The translations under genes and the position numbers were made by a program. The notes beneath the pieces are model-generated. The model did no database searches. It saw nothing but the letters and a program-made list of their open reading frames with translations, and had not been told where the DNA came from. Below are positions 59,789 to 64,000 of a stretch of 64,000 nucleotides of DNA, in pieces (the stretch's first letter is position 1; every line of letters starts with the position of its first letter). Source of the DNA: an uncultured Glaciecola sp. GTDB lineage: Bacteria > Pseudomonadota > Gammaproteobacteria > Enterobacterales > Alteromonadaceae. The stretch is from the NCBI GenBank assembly GCA_937125395.1, contig CAKZLI010000054.1:124001-188000 (forward strand). Reading direction: 5' to 3'.

Positions 59789-60553
59789 ATGCCTAAACAT
59801 GCACAAACCAGACAAAACATATTGATTACCGGAGCCAGCTCAGGTCTTGGTAAAGGCATGGCTGTTGAATTCGCCAAAATGGGGCGAAATCTCGCGTTGT
59901 GTGCCCGTCGGGTCGAACGCTTAACGGAGCTTCAAGCGGAGCTATTAGCGATTAATCCGGAAATTAAGGTGTTAATTAAATCCCTTGATGTAAACGACCA
60001 CGATGCCGTATTTACCGTTTTCAAAGAATTTGATGCTGAAATGGGCGGGCTTGACCGAATCATTGTCAATGCAGGTATGGGCAAAGGTGCATCGATTGGC
60101 ACTGGATACTTTTATGCCAACAAACAAACGGCTGAAACTAACTTTGTTGCGGCTTTAGCACAATGTGAAGCGGCATTAGAGATTTTTAGAGCCAAAAACA
60201 ACGGCCATCTCGTTACGATTTCCTCCATATCAGCAGTCAGTAGCTACCGTCGGGCGATGACGGTCTATGCAGCCTCCAAATCTGCTTTAAGCTCAATGTC
60301 TGAAGGGATGCGTATTGATTTGATGGATACTGATATTAATGTATCGACCGTCCATCCCGGCTTTATCCGCAGCGAAATTAATGAAAAAGTAAAAAAAGTC
60401 CCGTTCATTGTAGACACCGAGACCGGTTGCAAAGCCATGGTTAAAGCCATCGAAAAAGAAGGCGAAAACTCGTATGTGCCTAGTTGGCCATGGGCTTTCT
60501 TACAACTCTTTTTACGGATTGCTCCTAAATCCATTTTACGTAAAATGAGTTAA
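59789..60553 (+). CDS. Short-chain dehydrogenase/reductase
   Basis: 254 residues. Cofactor motif TGASSGLGKG near 14-23, NAG near 94-96, and the catalytic Ser146/Tyr160/Lys164 with YAASKSAL. Arg after the beta2 strand (CARRVERL) suggests NADP. It lies 35 nt after the kinase and 13 nt before the transporter, so it is probably in the same operon. Could oxidise a 3- or 4-hydroxyacyl intermediate, or be a general reductase. Confidence 0.87.
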   Translation: MPKHAQTRQNILITGASSGLGKGMAVEFAKMGRNLALCARRVERLTELQAELLAINPEIKVLIKSLDVNDHDAVFTVFKEFDAEMGGLDRIIVNAGMGKGASIGTGYFYANKQTAETNFVAALAQCEAALEIFRAKNNGHLVTISSISAVSSYRRAMTVYAASKSALSSMSEGMRIDLMDTDINVSTVHPGFIRSEINEKVKKVPFIVDTETGCKAMVKAIEKEGENSYVPSWPWAFLQLFLRIAPKSILRKMS

Positions 60554-60566
60554 TCAGGAATACCTT

Positions 60567-61442
60567 ATGGAAGCCTCATTTTTTACCCAAGTGCTCCTCC
60601 CTGCTAGCTTAGCAATGATCATGTTTGGTATGGGGCTGACCCTGACTTTAACTGATTTTAAACGCCTTTTTCACACGCCCAAAGCGGTTAGTCTAGGCTT
60701 GTTTGGGCAAATGATTTGTTTACCATTATTAGCATTTGCAATGTGCATTGCTTTGAATGTGGCGCCGCATATCGCGATTGGTATTATGGTACTTGCCGCT
60801 TGTCCTGGCGGCACATCATCTAATCTATTAAGTCATATTGGTCGAGCTAATTTAGCACTATCGGTTTCATTAACGGCTATCACTACGATTGTCTGTGTGA
60901 TCTCAACGCCTTGGTTGATCAAGTTTAGCGTGGATTATTTTACGATCTTACCCAAAGAATCGTTTTCCTTGATAAAGACCTCATTAAGCCTGTTGGTGAT
61001 CACTTTGATCCCTATTATCATCGGCATGAGTGTGCGCCATTATGCTTTGGCGTTTGCGCAACGCACTGAAGGGATGTTCCGGCATTTATCAACACTTTTT
61101 TTATTTTCGATGATTATCCTTATAGCAATTGATGAACAAGATATGTTGGTCGAGTCATTCCCTGATGTGTTCATTTTAACTTTTGGCTTAAATCTATTAG
61201 CGACGATTGTCGGTGTGGTCTTAGCCCGCTTAGGCAATTTGAATGATAACGATGCTGTGACTTTGGGGATTGAAGTCGGCACACAAAACGCGACGATGTC
61301 GATCCTCATCTCAGTATCATTTTTAAACCATCCTGAATATGCTATTGCCTCTGGTGTGTATGGTGTGACCATGTATGTTGGTGCTTTTTTATTGATTTTA
61401 TCGCGTAAAAAACAGTGGTTTGGATTTGGTTTAAAAGCCTAA
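60567..61442 (+). CDS. Bile acid:sodium symporter (BASS) family transporter
   Basis: 291 residues, about nine to ten membrane segments. MFGMGLTLTLTDFKRLF and ACPGGTSSNLLSHIGRANLALSVSLT carry the Na-binding type motifs of the family; EVGTQNATMS near 246-255 is the second core motif. Family members carry organic acids, including bile acids, pantoate and 2-oxoacids. Position after the dehydrogenase, kinase and SDR suggests import of their substrate. Confidence 0.88.
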   Translation: MEASFFTQVLLPASLAMIMFGMGLTLTLTDFKRLFHTPKAVSLGLFGQMICLPLLAFAMCIALNVAPHIAIGIMVLAACPGGTSSNLLSHIGRANLALSVSLTAITTIVCVISTPWLIKFSVDYFTILPKESFSLIKTSLSLLVITLIPIIIGMSVRHYALAFAQRTEGMFRHLSTLFLFSMIILIAIDEQDMLVESFPDVFILTFGLNLLATIVGVVLARLGNLNDNDAVTLGIEVGTQNATMSILISVSFLNHPEYAIASGVYGVTMYVGAFLLILSRKKQWFGFGLKA

Positions 61443-61511
61443 AGATCGGTTTTCCTTTATACAATTATCCGTTACAATCAGTTAATCATAATTGGTAAAG
61501 GATATACTCAA

Positions 61512-63224
61512 TTGGTTCCACCTCGGTCAGATAAACCCCGCCCTTGGCAGGTGACGCTTTTCAAGTCCATACTATGTAGCCTATTGGCGTTATCATTATG
61601 GTTGTCATTTATTACGTTCGCGCAAAGCGCGTCAGATGACTCATTAGATGCTAGTCAAGAAGCACAGCCAACATCCGATCAAGATGTAACGATTATTACC
61701 GCCGCGCAACTAAAGCAAGTCGTTCAAGCTGCACTAACTCATTTTCATACTCCTGGTGCATCCGTGTCCATCGTCCACAAAGGTCAAATCATCCATAGCA
61801 AAGGCTATGGCAAGCGTGATCTAGACAGTGATTTAGACGTCAATGCAACAACGTATTTTCGATTAGCATCCACTTCAAAAGCATTCACTGCCGCGACAAT
61901 GGCTATCCTAGTGGATGATGGCAGCATTAATTGGGATGATAAAGTCACTGACCACTTACCTGAATTTCGCTTATCTAATCCGTATGTCACGGCTGAATTT
62001 ACGATTTTAGATTTGTTTACCCATCGCAGTGGTTTGGTTGGTGGTGCTGGTGACAGTATGATTTGGCCAGAGCCTTCGGGGTTTACTCGCACCGAGGTCA
62101 TTCATAATTTACGTTACCTAACCCCCGCATATAGCTTTCGTTCTACTTATGCCTATTCCAATGTAATGTATATTACTGCGGCACAAATAGTCGCAAAAAT
62201 AAGTGGCATGCCTTGGGCACAATTTGTTGAAGAACGTATATTTCGTCCCCTGAATATTCAGTGTTTTGCTGGTGCTATGCCACCATCAGCCCTCGTCAAT
62301 GTTGCTAAGGGTTATGGCCACAATGATGAGCGTGGAATTTATGCCATCCCGCGGAATGGCATTCATGGTGTTGAACTCATGTCCGCAGCCGCTGGTGGCG
62401 TCGTCTGTCATGCTCAAGGCATGGCTGTTTGGCTACAAGCATTATTAAATGATGCGGTGAGTGTCACCAATCAACGTCTCTTTTCTAGTGCCCAACGCGA
62501 CAAAATGTTCACGTCACAGATCCCTTTGTATGTATCCAATCATGCTAAGCAAACCCACCGAACACATTTTAAAAGCTATGCGATAGGCTGGCGTAAAGAA
62601 AATATCTATGGCTACGAAATGATCTCCCATACTGGTACTTTGTCAGGTTATCAGGCCTATGCTGCATTGATCCCTGAATTAGACTTGGGGGTGATGGTGT
62701 TAAATAATGGATCTAACTACGGCGTCCGCTCTGCGATTATGCAGGCAATCATCAAATCTCTCATGCCGGAGTCCCCCAAGTTAGATTGGGTGCAACATTA
62801 TGTGGATTACCAAGCAAAACAAGAACAACGTTATTTGTCTAGACAACGCCCTGATCCTAGCGGCAGCGGGACGATGCTCTTACCTGTTGAACGGTATTTA
62901 GGGACGTTTGCTGACAAATGGTTTGGACCGATGAAGCTCTGGCAAAACGACGCGAAGCAACTGCGCATTAAAAGCCTAAAAATGGATACCTTACAAGGTA
63001 ATCTAGAACCCTTTGGTGAACATTCTTGGGTGGTACGTTGGGATAATCAAAATGCAGCTAGCGATGCCTTTGTCCATTTTGATGTGCGTCCAAATGGCAC
63101 CATCAAAGGATTTGAGATGTTCCCCTTCACAGCCAAAGAAGTGGTCAATCATGAATATCGGGATATGTTTTTTACGCCGGTGATACCAGAATCGGATACT
63201 CCTTTGATAGTGACGCCTAATTGA
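61512..63224 (+). CDS. Serine beta-lactamase-like hydrolase (class C/esterase type)
   Basis: 570 residues from TTG 61512, which has AAAGGA 9 nt upstream. Signal peptide about 18-40 (cut near FAQSA). Penicillin-binding fold motifs: SxxK as Ser120-Thr-Ser-Lys123, Tyr215-Ser-Asn217, and HTG at 373-375. C-terminal extension from about 450 is a lipocalin-like beta domain (DUF3471-type). Such proteins include esterases and D-aminopeptidases; a true beta-lactamase cannot be claimed. Its TGA overlaps the tamA TTG. Confidence 0.88.
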   Translation: MVPPRSDKPRPWQVTLFKSILCSLLALSLWLSFITFAQSASDDSLDASQEAQPTSDQDVTIITAAQLKQVVQAALTHFHTPGASVSIVHKGQIIHSKGYGKRDLDSDLDVNATTYFRLASTSKAFTAATMAILVDDGSINWDDKVTDHLPEFRLSNPYVTAEFTILDLFTHRSGLVGGAGDSMIWPEPSGFTRTEVIHNLRYLTPAYSFRSTYAYSNVMYITAAQIVAKISGMPWAQFVEERIFRPLNIQCFAGAMPPSALVNVAKGYGHNDERGIYAIPRNGIHGVELMSAAAGGVVCHAQGMAVWLQALLNDAVSVTNQRLFSSAQRDKMFTSQIPLYVSNHAKQTHRTHFKSYAIGWRKENIYGYEMISHTGTLSGYQAYAALIPELDLGVMVLNNGSNYGVRSAIMQAIIKSLMPESPKLDWVQHYVDYQAKQEQRYLSRQRPDPSGSGTMLLPVERYLGTFADKWFGPMKLWQNDAKQLRIKSLKMDTLQGNLEPFGEHSWVVRWDNQNAASDAFVHFDVRPNGTIKGFEMFPFTAKEVVNHEYRDMFFTPVIPESDTPLIVTPN

Positions 63225-64000
63225 TTAAGCGCAATCATTCCGAGCGTGTTCTGTTGTTGATGCTGACCTTATTATTGGGTTCTGTACATAGTCTAGGTGT
63301 TACCGCTCAAGTTGCTGAGTTACCTGATTATACACTGACTTACACCCAGCCTATTGCTAGTCAAGTGCAGGATAACATCAACATTGCAACGACGAGCTTA
63401 CCAGGACTGGCAAACTGTAATACGGCAAGTGAACTTGCAGTCACACAATTACAACAAGCACTAGGTAAGATTGTTATTAGTTCAGCTCACAGTTTTGGTT
63501 ATTTTGCTGCTGTAGTGCATGATATATCTTTACTGACACAACCAATCAGCGATGAGCCATCGGCACAATGTCATGCGTGGGTCATTGATTTAGCTCTCGG
63601 TAATCCTGCTGTCATTGCCGATATACAACTTAATATTTCTGGTGATCTAGCAAAGTCAAAAGAGTTAAGCACCCTAGTAACGCAGTATCAGCAGACAAAC
63701 AACACGCCTTTTAAACAAGCACAATACCAGTCATTTAAAGATAGTTTTTATTCTCAAGCTATTGCACAAGGCTACTTTGATATTGAATTCTTGACCCATG
63801 TCGTGACCGTGAATGCGGATAATCAATCAGTCAGTATCGCAATGGACATTGCTTTAGGTCAGCGCTATACCATTAACCAGTTCTCTATTGACGAAGCAAT
63901 ATTACAAGCCAATGTTGTGAATACTGTGTCACAAATCACGCCTTCAGATGAGTATTCGTTAAGTGCGCTTAATACCTTAACTAATGATTTAAAACAAACT
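63221..64000 (+). CDS. tamA: Autotransporter assembly factor TamA (partial, N-terminal part)
   Basis: The frame from TTG 63221 runs 260 codons to the window end without a stop; ATG 63260 is an alternative start. A signal peptide (LLLMLTLLLGS) is followed by POTRA-type domains: LTYTQPIASQVQDNINI, a second unit around ADIQLNISGDL, and FKQAQYQSFKDSFYSQAIAQGYFD, closely matching the TamA third-POTRA pattern before GYFD, then GQRYTINQFSI. TamA is the Omp85 outer-membrane partner of TamB; the barrel and probably tamB lie to the right. TTGA overlap with the hydrolase suggests coupling. Confidence 0.85.
   Translation, partial: MIKRNHSERVLLLMLTLLLGSVHSLGVTAQVAELPDYTLTYTQPIASQVQDNINIATTSLPGLANCNTASELAVTQLQQALGKIVISSAHSFGYFAAVVHDISLLTQPISDEPSAQCHAWVIDLALGNPAVIADIQLNISGDLAKSKELSTLVTQYQQTNNTPFKQAQYQSFKDSFYSQAIAQGYFDIEFLTHVVTVNADNQSVSIAMDIALGQRYTINQFSIDEAILQANVVNTVSQITPSDEYSLSALNTLTNDLKQT

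Noticed and set aside
61512..63224. True class C beta-lactamase
   Set aside because: HTG instead of KTG, a lipocalin-like extension and coupling to tamA indicate a beta-lactamase-fold hydrolase; antibiotic resistance is not supported.

Overview
The window is one contiguous piece of a gammaproteobacterial chromosome. The gene families (cca, srmB, rlmF, a DUF3081 protein, a GspA/GspB pair, hldE, glnE, lpxL, tamA), the modest GC content and the frequent TTG/GTG starts point to a marine, Alteromonadales-like bacterium; the genus cannot be assigned from sequence alone. No rRNA, insertion sequence, prophage, CRISPR array, attachment site or replication origin was seen. Coding density is high and the longest gene-free stretch is the leu leader (about 300 bp).

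Layout. 1-6199 (minus strand): cytochrome c maturation operon ccmABCDEFGH plus the start of ccmI, which runs off the left edge. 6325-10801: recA (SOS box, own terminator), pncC, then divergent mutS. 10981-13922: pyrG-eno with a strong terminator. 14056-14697: an unrecognised gene. 14709-19664: leuABCD behind a leader peptide and attenuator. 19709-23952 (minus): cca-srmB-rdgB-hemW. 24132-28205: a GspA-like ATPase and GspB-like protein, a PAS protein coupled to a receiver-CheC response regulator, a small unknown gene and a tRNA with a CAU anticodon. 28372-32433: a HAD phosphatase, a MASE1-type histidine kinase and a second kinase-like protein that has lost its phospho-acceptor histidine. 32671-38380: rlmF, a homocysteine S-methyltransferase, a thiamine-binding-type protein, the ABC-F protein YbiT and an MsbA-like ABC exporter. 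38552-44769: a large secreted zinc protease facing an M2-family lipoprotein peptidase, then hldE. 44927-50891: GIY-YIG protein, DUF350 membrane protein, glnE, a TcpQ-like protein and lpxL. 51080-54068: hybrid sensor kinase and DUF3081 protein. 54166-63224: fadE with a possible FadR operator, tdk, an acyl-CoA dehydrogenase/kinase-like/SDR/BASS-transporter run, and a serine beta-lactamase-like hydrolase. 63221-64000: 5' part of tamA.

Most of the window is conserved housekeeping: respiration (ccm), DNA repair (recA, mutS), nucleotide metabolism (pyrG, tdk, rdgB, pncC), leucine synthesis, tRNA/rRNA maturation (cca, srmB, rlmF), envelope assembly (hldE, lpxL, tamA) and nitrogen control (glnE). The less ordinary parts are the leu attenuator with several mutually exclusive pairings, the dehydrogenase-kinase-SDR-transporter run resembling phosphorylation-dependent 4-hydroxyacyl-CoA breakdown, the tandem kinase/pseudokinase pair, the DUF3391-like/GspB fusion, the receiver-CheC/PAS pair, and a near-perfect 30-nt palindrome filling the pncC-mutS gap. 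None of these is proven novel; each is given below with a refuting test.
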